A stretch of DNA of 64,000 bases from assembly GCF_037023725.1 (NCBI RefSeq), contig NZ_CP146077.1, positions 3,137,001-3,201,000 on the forward strand, given 5' to 3'. Under the pieces are notes generated by a model. That model had not been told where the DNA came from. It saw only the letters and a list, made by a program, of their open reading frames with translations, and did not search any database. Positions 1 through 8,961 of the stretch are shown one piece after another. Numbering within the stretch: position 1 is the first letter of the stretch; every line of letters begins with the position of its first letter. This DNA comes from Pseudomonas bubulae. Its GTDB lineage: Bacteria; Pseudomonadota; Gammaproteobacteria; Pseudomonadales; Pseudomonadaceae. The position numbers and the translations under genes are program-made.

Positions 1-1535
1 CAGTCCAGTTGCATCAACACATCGAGAAAGTCCGCTGGCGAGTTGCTGCCTGACTGACGCAAGCCCGGCTTGACCAGTTGCTGGTGGTAGGTTTTGCCCC
101 CCAGCAACTGGCACAGATGATCGCAGTCCATGACTGACAGTCCGAACATTGCGGGTAATGTGGCCTGTCGGTAAAAGCTGGAAAACGTCTCGATATTCCG
201 GCGAGGCGTGGCGAAATATTGCTTGGTACGGGTTTTCAGCAACCCCAGGGACTGTGGTGTGTCTTCGAGGCCCAGAGCGCCACAGGCCCGATACAGAACC
301 CCTTGTGTCGTACCGAGATCCAGCGGCTGGTTGTCGAGAGTCAGGGGGGCGTTGAGCCAGTGCGGCGGGTTGAACACCTGGTCGAATAGCGATGGGTGTT
401 GCCCGACCCCATGAACGGGCATGTGGTAAAGCCATGCCGAAAATGTTCCGGGCGTCAGGCCATAGCGTTGGTTCAGGTAGCGAAAGACACCCATTGCACG
501 CAGGCTGTTGTCGTTGATGGCAAGGTGTTCAGGGCTGCTGCCTTCACAACCGGCGATGCTATAGAGCAAGGTATCCAGATCTGCGAAAGGCATATCGAGC
601 CAGCGTTGCAGGCGGATCATCCGTTGCAAACGGTCATGACGCTGTGGAGTTGTATTTTGCAGGTGGTTTTTTTTTGATGAGTCGATGCTCAGGCCCAGTC
701 TCTTTTGCCCTGTTCTGTAGGGGCCATTGATAAAGCGAGCGCCTGCAGTGTGATCCCGGGCAATCTGATCTGCCGTCTGCACGACGTTGCCAGACAAGCG
801 CGGCTGATAGCTGGCGTGGGCAAGCAGTTCATGGAACTGCTCGGTGCTCAGGCCGGTGTGCTGCATGAACCGTTGTTGGTCAGTGATGGGCTGGCTGTGG
901 CCATAGTGTTTTTTGTAAAAGGTGTCTGTGCCCTGTTCTTCAAAGTCCTCGGTCAACAGGTTTTGTTGTGCAGGGCTGAGCAGGGTGAGCAGACGCTGCG
1001 CCTCATAGGCTTGCTGCTGCACCGTGCCGTACTTGTTCTCCGGCTGCTGGTCATAGGGCAGTTTCAGGCTGATGCGATAATTCAATGCACCAAGCCCCGG
1101 CTTGTTGCCCGCAAGCCCCAGCACGCATTGCTGATGGGCCAGGTCGAAAGGCAATTCAAAGGGGTAGCGTAATTCGGCCAGCACCTGATGCACCGTGCGG
1201 CCGCCATAAATGTCGCGATGCGTGTCCAGGTAGGTTTTGACCGGTGCGTTCAGGGCCTCGTTGACCAGCGTCAGCAGTGGCAACTGACGGGAAGTGTTTT
1301 CAGCATTGATCACCAGTTCCTTGAGCGCAGGTACACGTTGGGCGAGGGTGATTTTGTCTTGAGTGCCTTTGCCGGTTTGCTCCACTTCCAGGGCAAACCG
1401 GTAGAGCGCCTGCAGATACGCCGCGGGCGAGTCGACTGCGGCGAGGGAAGTCGGTGAGCAAAAGGTATCCCAGTCGTCTTTGAACAGGGCTGACCAGGTG
1501 GGGCCCGAGTCGGGAGAGGCGGTGTCCGTTGGCAT
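1..1535 (-). CDS. Tc toxin A-component-like protein, N-terminal part (gene runs off the window)
   Basis: About 511 codons are open without a stop from an ATG at 1535 to the window edge. The start is preceded by AGGAG about 7 bases upstream. The opening part contains the WDTFCSPTSLAAVDSPAAYL segment and the later part an RWLDMPFADLDTLL segment. I associate both with the VRP1-like N-terminal region of TcdA/TcaA toxin-complex subunits. In that family the A component forms the pentameric pore and injection channel of insecticidal Tc toxins. No signal peptide is visible, as expected for Tc proteins. The coding strand has a run of nine A (667-675 on the plus strand) that could slip; the frame is open as given. 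B and C components, if present, must lie before position 1. The family call is by recall of motifs; the full length and the pore region cannot be seen. Confidence 0.75.
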   Translation of the reverse strand, partial: MPTDTASPDSGPTWSALFKDDWDTFCSPTSLAAVDSPAAYLQALYRFALEVEQTGKGTQDKITLAQRVPALKELVINAENTSRQLPLLTLVNEALNAPVKTYLDTHRDIYGGRTVHQVLAELRYPFELPFDLAHQQCVLGLAGNKPGLGALNYRISLKLPYDQQPENKYGTVQQQAYEAQRLLTLLSPAQQNLLTEDFEEQGTDTFYKKHYGHSQPITDQQRFMQHTGLSTEQFHELLAHASYQPRLSGNVVQTADQIARDHTAGARFINGPYRTGQKRLGLSIDSSKKNHLQNTTPQRHDRLQRMIRLQRWLDMPFADLDTLLYSIAGCEGSSPEHLAINDNSLRAMGVFRYLNQRYGLTPGTFSAWLYHMPVHGVGQHPSLFDQVFNPPHWLNAPLTLDNQPLDLGTTQGVLYRACGALGLEDTPQSLGLLKTRTKQYFATPRRNIETFSSFYRQATLPAMFGLSVMDCDHLCQLLGGKTYHQQLVKPGLRQSGSNSPADFLDVLMQLD

Positions 1536-1738
1536 GGTAAATCTCCTGTGCGCGCAGTGGGTGATCCACGGCGCGTGCAGAAAATTAGCATTGCCATACC
1601 TGGCGTCTCGGCCAGCTGAAAGCACCGAGAAGCTTGGGAATTGTCGCTGAATGACAAGCGTTCGTGTGTTCCGGACGCAGGCCTTTTATGCAAGAGGGTG
1701 AAGGCAGGAGGCTACATGCCCCCTGCAATGCAGCATGA

Positions 1739-3922
1739 TCAGAAGTTGATCGAGGCACTCAACCTTGCCGTCAGCGGCGCGCCCTGGAAGACATAGTTAT
1801 CGCCCATGTATTCGCCCACATCGCGCCAGTAGCGCTTGTCGAACAGGTTATCGACGGTCAGGCGAAACACCGTGTCATAACCTTCGATTCGGGTGCTATA
1901 GCGGCTGCCGATATTGAAGATGGCGTAGGCGTCGGCCTGTACCGTACCCACCTGGCTGGCGTATTTCTTGCCGCTGTACTGCACGCCGCCCAGCAGGGCC
2001 AGGCCGTCGATCCAGGGCAGGGCGTAGTCGCCGTAGAGGCTGGCGCGCAGGGTGGGTACGTTGATGGTCTGGTGGCCTTCATATTCGGGCGTGCCGCTAC
2101 CGCTGACCCGGGAGCGGATCGCCGCGACGCTGGCCGCAATCTGCAGCCGGTCAGTGGCCCAACCGTTGGCCGCCAGCTCAATGCCGGTGTTTTTCTGCTG
2201 GCCCTGTTGGACGTAAGTGAACTCGCCATTTTCGGGGCGAGCATACTGGTACGCCTGGCGGATCTGGAACAGTGTGGCGCTCAGGCGCATGCGCTGCCAG
2301 TCGTATTTGATCCCGGCCTCTATTTGCCGCGATACGGTGGGCGGCAGGATGTCAAAGGCATTGCTGGCAAACCACGGCGCTGTGCCACCCAGGGACAGGC
2401 CCTTGCTGTAGCGCGTATACAACGTCATGTTTTGCACCGGTTTGTAGATCAGCGCGGCCTGGGGCAGGAATTCATAGCGTTGGGTGTGGCGGGTGGTGTC
2501 GCCCTGATCGTCGAAGGTCTTTTCATCCAGACGCACTTCGCGCCCGCCGATCATGGTCTGCCATTGCTCGTTGAAGCTGATCAGGTCATTGAAAAACACC
2601 CCGTACTGGCGGCTGTCCAGGCGGCGATGGCTGTCGTTGAGGGCGCCGTTGTAGCGCTCGAGGTTTTCAGGCTCGCTGTCGATATTGCCACTGCCGAGAC
2701 TATGGTTGATGGCTACACGATTATTCACCACGCGCCGGAATGCACTGCTGCCCACGGTCAGCTCATGACCGATTGCGCCGGTATGGAAGCGACCGCTGAG
2801 CGCTGCCTGCACCTCATCATTGCGCCGGGTATCGTCAGGGCTGCGGAAGTCATAGATGTCGTAGCCGCCCTCGGGGGTGAAGTAGTTGCCGACATTGGGT
2901 GTAACGCAGCCGACAGTACAACCGCCCCAGGCAAACGAGCTGTAGTCGTCGATCACCACCTTGCTGCGTGAGGCGCTCAGACTGCCTTTCCAGCTGTCGT
3001 TGAAGCGGTATTCGAAGTTGCCGTTGATATTCAGAGAATCAATGGTCACAGGTTTCGAGCCGCTCTGGTGCGCCAGCAGCTTTTTCGGCGAGGCGTGATG
3101 CGGCAGTTCGCTGCCGCCGAGCAACTGATAGCCCGGCACCGAGCGCTGCTCCTTGTTCTGATACTCCACGTCCAGTTGCAGCAGGGCATCGGGGTTGATG
3201 TTCCAGTCGAACGCCACAGAGGCGAAGTCACGCTGGCCGTTGGCGTGTTCGACATAAGAGTGAATATCTTCATGGGCAACGTTGGCACGCAGGCCGAACT
3301 GCTGTTCGCTGCCGAACCAGCCCCCCACATCGGTGGCGATGTAACCGCTGCCGCGATCGTCGGTAGACACCGTTACAGAGCGCACATCGGCTGCCCGCTT
3401 GGTCACATAGTTGACCGCACCACCGGGCTCGGAAACGCCGCTTTGCAGGCCTGAAAGCCCCTTGAGCAGCTCTACCTGCTGCTTGTTTTCCAGCCCGACA
3501 TTTTGCTCGCCGGTGATGGTGCGGCCATTGATCTTGTAGCTGCTGGCCGAGTTCAGCGAAAAGCCGCGCACTACAAAATTCTCGTAGTAGCCGACGGGCG
3601 CGTAGCTTTCGCCGACCGATGCGTCGTTTTTCAGCACATCGCTGAGCAGGCGGGCTTGCTGGTCTTCAATCAGGGCATCGGTAAACACCGCAATGGCGGC
3701 CGGCGTATCGAGCAAGGGCGCCGCGTCGAAACCACCGACCCAGGCGTTGTCGGCCTGATAATCGCCGTTGTCCGTGGCCGTCACCGACGTAGCCGGCAGT
3801 TCGGTCCCTGCTGCATGTGCCGCAGGCATGGCGCTGCCCAGCAGCAGGCCGAGGCTGAGCAAACTGAGAGAGAATCGCGGGGCGGACTCTCCCTGGCTGA
3901 AAGTCCGGTAAAGCATGTTCAT
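1739..3922 (-). CDS. TonB-dependent siderophore receptor
   Basis: This 727-residue protein has a signal peptide (hydrophobic core LLSLGLLLGSAMPAAHAA), then a plug domain and a 22-strand-type beta barrel ending in ...LSASINF with the terminal aromatic residue of outer-membrane barrels. The plug contains FVVRGFSL and VELLKGLSGLQSGVSEPGGAVNYVTKR, as in FpvA/FoxA/FhuA-type ferric-siderophore receptors. There is no long N-terminal signalling extension before the plug, so it is probably not a sigma/anti-sigma transducer receptor. I chose the ATG at 3922 because CAGGAGC lies 6 bases upstream and the signal peptide follows at once; the in-frame ATG at 4036 would add an unlikely arginine-rich lead. 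The ligand cannot be told. No sigma factor, biosynthesis or reductase gene adjoins it, and no convincing Fur box was seen upstream. Confidence 0.88.
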   Translation of the reverse strand: MNMLYRTFSQGESAPRFSLSLLSLGLLLGSAMPAAHAAGTELPATSVTATDNGDYQADNAWVGGFDAAPLLDTPAAIAVFTDALIEDQQARLLSDVLKNDASVGESYAPVGYYENFVVRGFSLNSASSYKINGRTITGEQNVGLENKQQVELLKGLSGLQSGVSEPGGAVNYVTKRAADVRSVTVSTDDRGSGYIATDVGGWFGSEQQFGLRANVAHEDIHSYVEHANGQRDFASVAFDWNINPDALLQLDVEYQNKEQRSVPGYQLLGGSELPHHASPKKLLAHQSGSKPVTIDSLNINGNFEYRFNDSWKGSLSASRSKVVIDDYSSFAWGGCTVGCVTPNVGNYFTPEGGYDIYDFRSPDDTRRNDEVQAALSGRFHTGAIGHELTVGSSAFRRVVNNRVAINHSLGSGNIDSEPENLERYNGALNDSHRRLDSRQYGVFFNDLISFNEQWQTMIGGREVRLDEKTFDDQGDTTRHTQRYEFLPQAALIYKPVQNMTLYTRYSKGLSLGGTAPWFASNAFDILPPTVSRQIEAGIKYDWQRMRLSATLFQIRQAYQYARPENGEFTYVQQGQQKNTGIELAANGWATDRLQIAASVAAIRSRVSGSGTPEYEGHQTINVPTLRASLYGDYALPWIDGLALLGGVQYSGKKYASQVGTVQADAYAIFNIGSRYSTRIEGYDTVFRLTVDNLFDKRYWRDVGEYMGDNYVFQGAPLTARLSASINF

Positions 3923-4536
3923 GCACAGCTCCTGAACGGTGGGCAGGCTTGAGACCCGAGCCTGTTTCTCAAGCGCGCCATCATACAGTCGCAAGCCGGG
4001 TTGCGCTTGGCGCTTCGCCATCAGGGAGCCTGCCATGACGGCCTGTCAGGGCCTGGCCCGACGGTTTTTTTGCGCAGTCGTTACAGCCTGTTGCTAAAGG
4101 CAATCCTTGATTTAGACGTGTTGCATGGGTTATAGCTAAAAAGGTCAGTCGTAGTATTACAGGAAATTAAAACGCCCTTATGGATGGAATCACACGTATC
4201 AATCGCCAGTTGGGCTCACACTTCGCATCCCTGATTGCAAGCTGTGGGCCTCACGTCAAATGCTGCATCAGTGCAGTCACAGGGTTTGTTTCCCGCTTTC
4301 TCGCAAACTTCGCTATCCCCCACCTGAGACCCTGCTTCTCGGGCAGCTGCGCCAACTGGCGCCATTGTTACGTCCCTCCGCCTGATTATTTCTGACCGCC
4401 AGCCGTTCCGGTGCACTCACGCCCCGCTGTCAATGGTGCGTTCTGCTGCCCGGGATTTGTATTTGAAACCACGTTTTTGATCCAAAGCGTTTCCGCGGGC
4501 AGCCAATAATTGCTCGCGCTACAAGGAGCTGTGTTG
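3923..4536. other. Long intergenic region between divergent genes
   Basis: These 614 bases separate the divergently transcribed receptor and the MtlD fusion, so promoters of both should lie here. I looked for a Fur box (GATAATGATAATCATTATC-like) on the receptor side and saw none. The short open frames in both orientations (for example 4180-4395 plus and 4216-4416 minus) have no ribosome-binding site and no recognisable protein. Nothing else is supported. Confidence 0.6.
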
Positions 4537-6663
4537 ATGATTTATTTTCAGGGTAAAAGAATTTTCAGTGCCATCTTCGATATGGACGGCACCATGTTCG
4601 ACACCGAGCGCTTGCGCTTCAAAACGCTCAAGCAGGCCGCCGAGGAGATTTACGGCACGCCATTGAGTGAAGAAACACTGATCGGCTCATTAGGCCTGAG
4701 TGCCAAAAAAGCCGAGGCCCTGGCCAGGGCCAACCACGGCGAAGACTTCCCCTATGCCCAGGTTCGCCAGCGTGCCGACGAGCTGGAGCTGGCCTATGTG
4801 CGTGACCACGGCGTGCCGATCAAGGATGGCCTGCTGGAAGTGCTGGAGCGCTTGCGCAAATACGGCCTGACCATGGCGGTGGCTACGTCGAGCCGTCGCG
4901 CCATCGCCGAGGAATACCTGATCAATGCCAATGTGCTGAAGTATTTCGACGTTACCGTGTGCGGTGATGAGGTGACCCAGGGCAAGCCCCACCCGGAGAT
5001 TTTCCTCAAGGCGGCCAGCGCGCTCAATTGCCTGCCAGAGCATTGCCTTATGCTGGAGGACTCGCAAAACGGTCTGTTGTCGGCCATTCGTGCCGACGGC
5101 CAGCCGATCCTGATTGAGGATATCAAGCCGCCAGCGCCTGAAGTCGCGGACTGCGCCCTCAAGGCCTACACCAGCATGCACGGTTTTTTGGGTGACCTGA
5201 ACGAGTGCATGCCCGATCTCGGTCCTCCCGCGCTGACCGACAGTTTCCCGCCCACCCTCAATCAGTTCAGCGCCGGTATTCATGGTTTTGGCGCAATGGG
5301 CGGCGGTTACCTGACGCAGATTTTCTCGCACTGGGACGGCTACACCCGACCCTGCGAGATCATCGCCGCCACCCGCTCACGCATGCTGCGCGAGACCATC
5401 CAGGCGTTTGGCCGCTTCAGTGTGCGCTACAGCGCCACGTCCTTCGATCAGACCATCGATAACCTGCGCATGATCGACATGGACGACGCCGAAGCAGTGA
5501 TCCGCATGTATGACGTGGCGGAAATCATCGGCCTGAGCCTGCCTGAAACGGCAATTCGCAAGCAGGCCGGGGTGATTGCCCGGGGCCTGGTGCGCCGCTA
5601 CGAGCGCCGGGGGCGTGAGCTGACCATTTTGATTGTGCTGAACAAGGTCGGCGGTGCCGACTTTGTGCGTCGCCATGTGCAGGCGCAACTGGAGTTGCTG
5701 GTGTCTGCCGAGCTGTGCCGCAAGATTCTGGACAACACCCACTTTGTAGAAACGGTGGTCAGCCGCATCGTCTCAAAGTTGTCCAACGAAGCGCTGGTGC
5801 GCCAGTTGCGGATCAAGTCGAAGATGTTCCAGAACAGCCTCGATGACGAGCCTGACGCACCTCGCGCCGCACCGCGCACTCCGGTGCCCGAGTACGAGCG
5901 CCTGATCAGCCGCTTTCGACCTTTTACCCAGTCCAGCAACGCCTTGAGCCAATTGCATCTGATCCTGTTCAACAGCGAGCCGGACATGCCCTTGTACGCC
6001 CAGCGCTGCAGCAATCTGCTTGAGCGCTTGCGCCAGGTGAAGACGGTCGACGACATCACCCAGCCACAAGTCATCAAGAACCTGCTGTGGAATGGCCCGC
6101 ACGCGATCATTGCCTGGTATGCGAGCCTGTTGGGGTACTCCTGGCTGGGGCAGGGCATGGGCGACCCGCGCGTCAGTGAGCTGGCGCAGCGCTTGATCGG
6201 TGAGGCAGTCGGCCCGGCACTGGTGGCCGAAAACCCGCAGATGGCAGATGCCGTGGCAGCATTTTCAGCCACCTTTCTGGAGCGCTGCAATACCTCCTTC
6301 AAGGACCCCTGTGCCCGTGTCGGACGTGATCCACTACGCAAACTGCAACGTAACGAACGGATCTTTCGCAGTATCGATCTGGCCAGAAAGCACGGGATTG
6401 ACAGCAGTGCCCTGCAGTTCGGCGCGGCGCTGGCGTTGCACTATGCGCTGCGCAGCACTGACAGCAAGGATCTGGAGTGCCAGCAGATGCGTAGTCTGTA
6501 TCAGGACAATGGCAGCATCGAGGCGGTCCTGACGTTTACCGGCAGCTATAACGGCCAGCCGTATCCGGGGTTGGACCCGGTCACGGATGCGGCGTTGATT
6601 GAGGCAATTGCCGGGTATTTTCATGGCCCGCTCTGTGCTGAATTCGTCATGCCCACGGCCTGA
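4537..6663 (+). CDS. mtlD: Bifunctional HAD phosphatase / mannitol-1-phosphate 5-dehydrogenase
   Basis: This 708-residue protein is a two-domain fusion. Residues 1 to about 225 are a HAD phosphatase: motif I DMDGTMFD with D15 and D17, motif II VATSSRR near 115-121, motif III GKPHPE near 149 and motif IV LEDSQNG near 173. From about 245 a polyol-specific long-chain dehydrogenase begins with IHGFGAMGGGY. It carries the family signature K-x4-N-x2-H as KNLLWNGPH, with K514, N519 and H522. Acinetobacter MtlD has this same architecture, reducing fructose-6-phosphate to mannitol-1-phosphate and dephosphorylating it to mannitol as an osmolyte. The same role is inferred here. The ATG at 4537 is chosen because AAGGAG (4523-4528) is 8 bases upstream; GTG 4531 is too close. 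It is not the mtlD of the catabolic operon at 42.4-43.9 kb, which is a mannitol 2-dehydrogenase. Confidence 0.82.
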   Translation: MIYFQGKRIFSAIFDMDGTMFDTERLRFKTLKQAAEEIYGTPLSEETLIGSLGLSAKKAEALARANHGEDFPYAQVRQRADELELAYVRDHGVPIKDGLLEVLERLRKYGLTMAVATSSRRAIAEEYLINANVLKYFDVTVCGDEVTQGKPHPEIFLKAASALNCLPEHCLMLEDSQNGLLSAIRADGQPILIEDIKPPAPEVADCALKAYTSMHGFLGDLNECMPDLGPPALTDSFPPTLNQFSAGIHGFGAMGGGYLTQIFSHWDGYTRPCEIIAATRSRMLRETIQAFGRFSVRYSATSFDQTIDNLRMIDMDDAEAVIRMYDVAEIIGLSLPETAIRKQAGVIARGLVRRYERRGRELTILIVLNKVGGADFVRRHVQAQLELLVSAELCRKILDNTHFVETVVSRIVSKLSNEALVRQLRIKSKMFQNSLDDEPDAPRAAPRTPVPEYERLISRFRPFTQSSNALSQLHLILFNSEPDMPLYAQRCSNLLERLRQVKTVDDITQPQVIKNLLWNGPHAIIAWYASLLGYSWLGQGMGDPRVSELAQRLIGEAVGPALVAENPQMADAVAAFSATFLERCNTSFKDPCARVGRDPLRKLQRNERIFRSIDLARKHGIDSSALQFGAALALHYALRSTDSKDLECQQMRSLYQDNGSIEAVLTFTGSYNGQPYPGLDPVTDAALIEAIAGYFHGPLCAEFVMPTA

Positions 6664-6724
6664 ACCGATCAAGCCGTGAGCCTGAGGATGGTCCAGTCTG
6701 AAAGGTCTGTTCAAGGAGCTGACC

Positions 6725-7735
6725 ATGAAACGACTGACCCTGGCCCAGGCTTACGAGCTTGCCGAATCGATCCTGTTGCATAACGGTTTCAACCAGGCAC
6801 ATGCCCGCGCGGTGAGCGCCACGGTGCTGGCCGGGGAGCGCGATGGTTGCGCGTCCCACGGTCTGTACCGGGTATTGGGCTGTGTCAATTCACTGCGCGC
6901 GGGCAAGGTCTCGGCCGATGCCGCGCCGCGGGTGATCGACCAGGCGCCGTCGATAGTGCGGGTGGATGCAGCCGGCGGGTTTTCCCAGTTGGCGTTCCAG
7001 GCGGGTTTACCGCTGTTACAGGAAAAAACCCGGGCCAACGGCATTGCAGCCTTGGCGATCAATCGTTGTGTGCATTTTTCCGCACTCTGGGTGGAAATCG
7101 AGCAGTTGACCGCGGCGGGGCTGGTAGCGCTGGCCTGTAACCCGAGCCATGCCTGGGTGGCCCCGGCGGGGGGCTGCCAGCCGGTGTTCGGTACCAACCC
7201 CATTGCCTTTGGCTGGCCACGGGCGGGGCGTGACCCGTTTGTCTTTGACTTTGCCACCAGTGCCATTGCCCGTGGCGATATCGAACTTCATCGCCGGGCC
7301 GGCAAGGCTATTCCTGAGGGCTGGGGTGTTGATGCGCACGGGCAACCCAGCACCGATGCCAATGTGGTGCTCGACAGCGGCGCGATGCTGACCTTTGGCG
7401 GGCATAAAGGCTCGGCACTGGCGGCAATGGTGGAGTTGATTGCCGGGCCCCTGATTGGCGATTTGACCAGCGCCGAGTCCCTGGCTTACGACGCGGGGAG
7501 CAAGTCATCGCCTTATCATGGCGAGTTGATTATCGCGTTTGATCCGCAGCGCTTTCTGGGTGCGGCAACCGAAGAGCATCTGGCCCGGGCCGAGGGTTTG
7601 TTTGCCGGGATCGAAGGGCAGGGCGCGCGCTTGCCGTCGCAACGCCGGTATGAGGCGCGGGCGCGCAGCGAGGCGGAGGGGGTGCAAATTCCGTTAGCCT
7701 TGTTCAATGACCTGCAGGCGCTGCTGAAGGGATAG
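6725..7735 (+). CDS. dpkA: Delta1-pyrroline-2-carboxylate / Delta1-piperideine-2-carboxylate reductase (Ldh2/MDH2 family)
   Basis: This 336-residue protein belongs to the malate/L-lactate/sulfolactate dehydrogenase superfamily that uses NAD(P)H without a classical Rossmann fold. The segment ERDGCASHG places S44 and H45 where DpkA-type reductases have their catalytic Ser-His. RCVHFSALW and FGTNPIAFG are also typical of the subfamily. The predicted reaction is reduction of Delta1-pyrroline-2-carboxylate to L-proline, the last step after dehydration of 3-hydroxyproline. That fits the aconitase X and racemase-family genes at 9.0-13.8 kb. It follows the MtlD fusion by 61 bases on the same strand with GGAG ahead of the start, so co-transcription is possible. 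It lacks the TTTCGTATAC operator found at the other hydroxyproline transcripts. Confidence 0.75.
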   Translation: MKRLTLAQAYELAESILLHNGFNQAHARAVSATVLAGERDGCASHGLYRVLGCVNSLRAGKVSADAAPRVIDQAPSIVRVDAAGGFSQLAFQAGLPLLQEKTRANGIAALAINRCVHFSALWVEIEQLTAAGLVALACNPSHAWVAPAGGCQPVFGTNPIAFGWPRAGRDPFVFDFATSAIARGDIELHRRAGKAIPEGWGVDAHGQPSTDANVVLDSGAMLTFGGHKGSALAAMVELIAGPLIGDLTSAESLAYDAGSKSSPYHGELIIAFDPQRFLGAATEEHLARAEGLFAGIEGQGARLPSQRRYEARARSEAEGVQIPLALFNDLQALLKG

Positions 7736-7755
7736 ATTTGCCGGGGTGGCGCTTG

Positions 7756-7785
7756 TTGTGGGAGCGGGCAAGCCCGCTCCCACAA
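7756..7785. repeat. REP hairpin, convergent-gene junction
   Basis: A perfect 14-bp stem (7756-7769 pairing with 7772-7785) has a two-base AA loop and carries the TGTGGGAGCGGGC core of Pseudomonas REP sequences. It sits between the convergent genes dpkA and the LhpC-like gene and may also act as a terminator. Confidence 0.85.
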
Positions 7786-7825
7786 GGGGGGAGGCGGCAA
7801 CAGAGTATCTACAGTAAGCCGTTGA

Positions 7826-8743
7826 TCAAAGACCGACATCAGGTAAGTGCGGGCGGTTTGCCAGAGCCTTGGCCATGATTCGTTCGACAAATTCACGATC
7901 TTCCCGTGGCAGGGCCAGGCGCGGGGGACGGGTCAAGGCGCTGCCGCGACCGGCAATGGCTTCGCACAGCTTGATGCACTGCACCAGGTCGGCACGGGCG
8001 TCCAGATGCAGGATCGGCATCAACCATTCATAGATCGGCATGGCTTCGGCGAAACGTCCGGCCCTGGCCAGGCGGAAGATGGTTTCGCCTTCCCTGGGGA
8101 ACACATTGGACATGCCCGAAACCCAGCCTTCGGCACCCACGGCAAGGCTCTCCAGCACCACGTCGTCGAGGCCGGCAAACAGCACGAAACGGTCGCCTAC
8201 TTCATTGCGGATATCGATAAAGCGGCGGGTGTCGCCCGAGGAGTCCTTGAAGCACACCACGTTGTCGCAATCGGCCAGAGAAATCAGGATGTCGGGGGTG
8301 ACATCGTTTTTGTAGATGGGCGGGTTGTTATAGACCATCAGTGGCACGTCGGCGTGCTTGGCTACATAGCGGTAGTGTTCGGCGGTTTCGAAAGGCTTGG
8401 AACCGTAGACCAGCGCGGGCATCAGCATCACCCCATCGACGCCGACCTTGCGCACGGCATTGGCCACCTTGGCGGCTTGCACGCTGGTGAACTCGGCCAC
8501 GCCGCAGATGACCGGCACCCGGCCGCCGGAGGCTGCCACAGCGACTTCGGTCACGGCGATTTTTTCTTCGGCGGTCAGGGAGGTGTTTTCCCCCACCGAG
8601 CCACAGACCACCAGGCCCGACACGCCGTCACGGATGACGTTGGAAATCACCTGGTGGGTCTTGTCCAGGTTGATGCTGAAGTCATCGTTGAATTGAGTGG
8701 TCACCGCAGGGAAGACGCCACTCCAGTTGATGCGCTTGCTCAT
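7826..8743 (-). CDS. lhpC: DHDPS-family lyase/deaminase, probable Delta1-pyrroline-4-hydroxy-2-carboxylate deaminase
   Basis: This 305-residue (beta/alpha)8 protein of the dihydrodipicolinate synthase/N-acetylneuraminate lyase family has Schiff-base lysine K166 in VVCFKDSSGD and the conserved Tyr138 in MVYNNPP. In P. aeruginosa the LhpC protein of the hydroxyproline cluster is of this type. It deaminates Delta1-pyrroline-4-hydroxy-2-carboxylate to alpha-ketoglutarate semialdehyde. Here it lies next to the proline-racemase-family gene and the transporter, which supports that role. A 218-base gap with an operator and a REP separates it from the gene upstream, so it probably has its own promoter. 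GGAGG precedes the ATG by 7 bases. KDG-type aldolase activity cannot be excluded from sequence alone. Confidence 0.72.
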   Translation of the reverse strand: MSKRINWSGVFPAVTTQFNDDFSINLDKTHQVISNVIRDGVSGLVVCGSVGENTSLTAEEKIAVTEVAVAASGGRVPVICGVAEFTSVQAAKVANAVRKVGVDGVMLMPALVYGSKPFETAEHYRYVAKHADVPLMVYNNPPIYKNDVTPDILISLADCDNVVCFKDSSGDTRRFIDIRNEVGDRFVLFAGLDDVVLESLAVGAEGWVSGMSNVFPREGETIFRLARAGRFAEAMPIYEWLMPILHLDARADLVQCIKLCEAIAGRGSALTRPPRLALPREDREFVERIMAKALANRPHLPDVGL

Positions 8744-8772
8744 GTTTGTTGCCTCCGGTCGCTAAAATAGTA

Positions 8773-8787
8773 TTTCGTATACGTTTA
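8773..8787 (-). promoter_or_regulatory. Operator copy B of the GntR regulator, upstream of lhpC
   Basis: The 15 bases read TTTCGTATACGTTTA with GTATAC at 8777-8782. The same TTTCGTATAC core occurs upstream of the periplasmic binding protein gene (14681-14695) and, reversed, in front of the regulator gene itself (16270-16284). It lies about 30 bases upstream of the lhpC start. Binding is inferred. Confidence 0.65.
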
Positions 8788-8830
8788 GTCACGGTTTTAT
8801 GTAGATACTCTGTTGCAGGTCAAGCCCTAT

Positions 8831-8883
8831 TGTGGGAGCGAGCCTGCTCGCGAACGACCTTCGCGAGCAGGCTCGCTCCCACA
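8831..8883. repeat. REP hairpin (23-bp perfect stem)
   Basis: Positions 8831-8853 are exactly complementary to 8861-8883 with a 7-base loop. The arm begins TGTGGGAGCGAGCCTGCTCG, the common REP of P. fluorescens-group genomes. It lies inside the hydroxyproline gene row between the racemase-family gene and lhpC. Confidence 0.9.
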
Positions 8884-8903
8884 GTTGCAGTGTTCCTGTA
8901 GAT

Positions 8904-8930
8904 GACGAACGCAGCCTCGCTGCGCTCGTC
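8904..8930. repeat. Short repeat hairpin of a second REP family
   Basis: GACGAACGCAGC and GCTGCGCTCGTC flank CTC and pair with one mismatch. The sequence is a single arm of the larger inverted elements at 15383-15550 and 39707-39819. Confidence 0.65.
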
Positions 8931-8961
8931 AGCTGCTACGGGTATTGCGTAAATGCTCTGG

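Noticed and set aside
2072..2971. 299-codon plus-strand frame inside the siderophore receptor gene
   Set aside because: The minus strand encodes an unmistakable TonB-dependent receptor over the whole span.
3923..4160. Fur box before the siderophore receptor
   Set aside because: I searched both strands for a 19-bp GATAAT-type palindrome and found no acceptable match.
4180..4416. Small open frames on both strands in the 3923-4536 gap
   Set aside because: No ribosome-binding site, no similarity that I can see, and they overlap each other.
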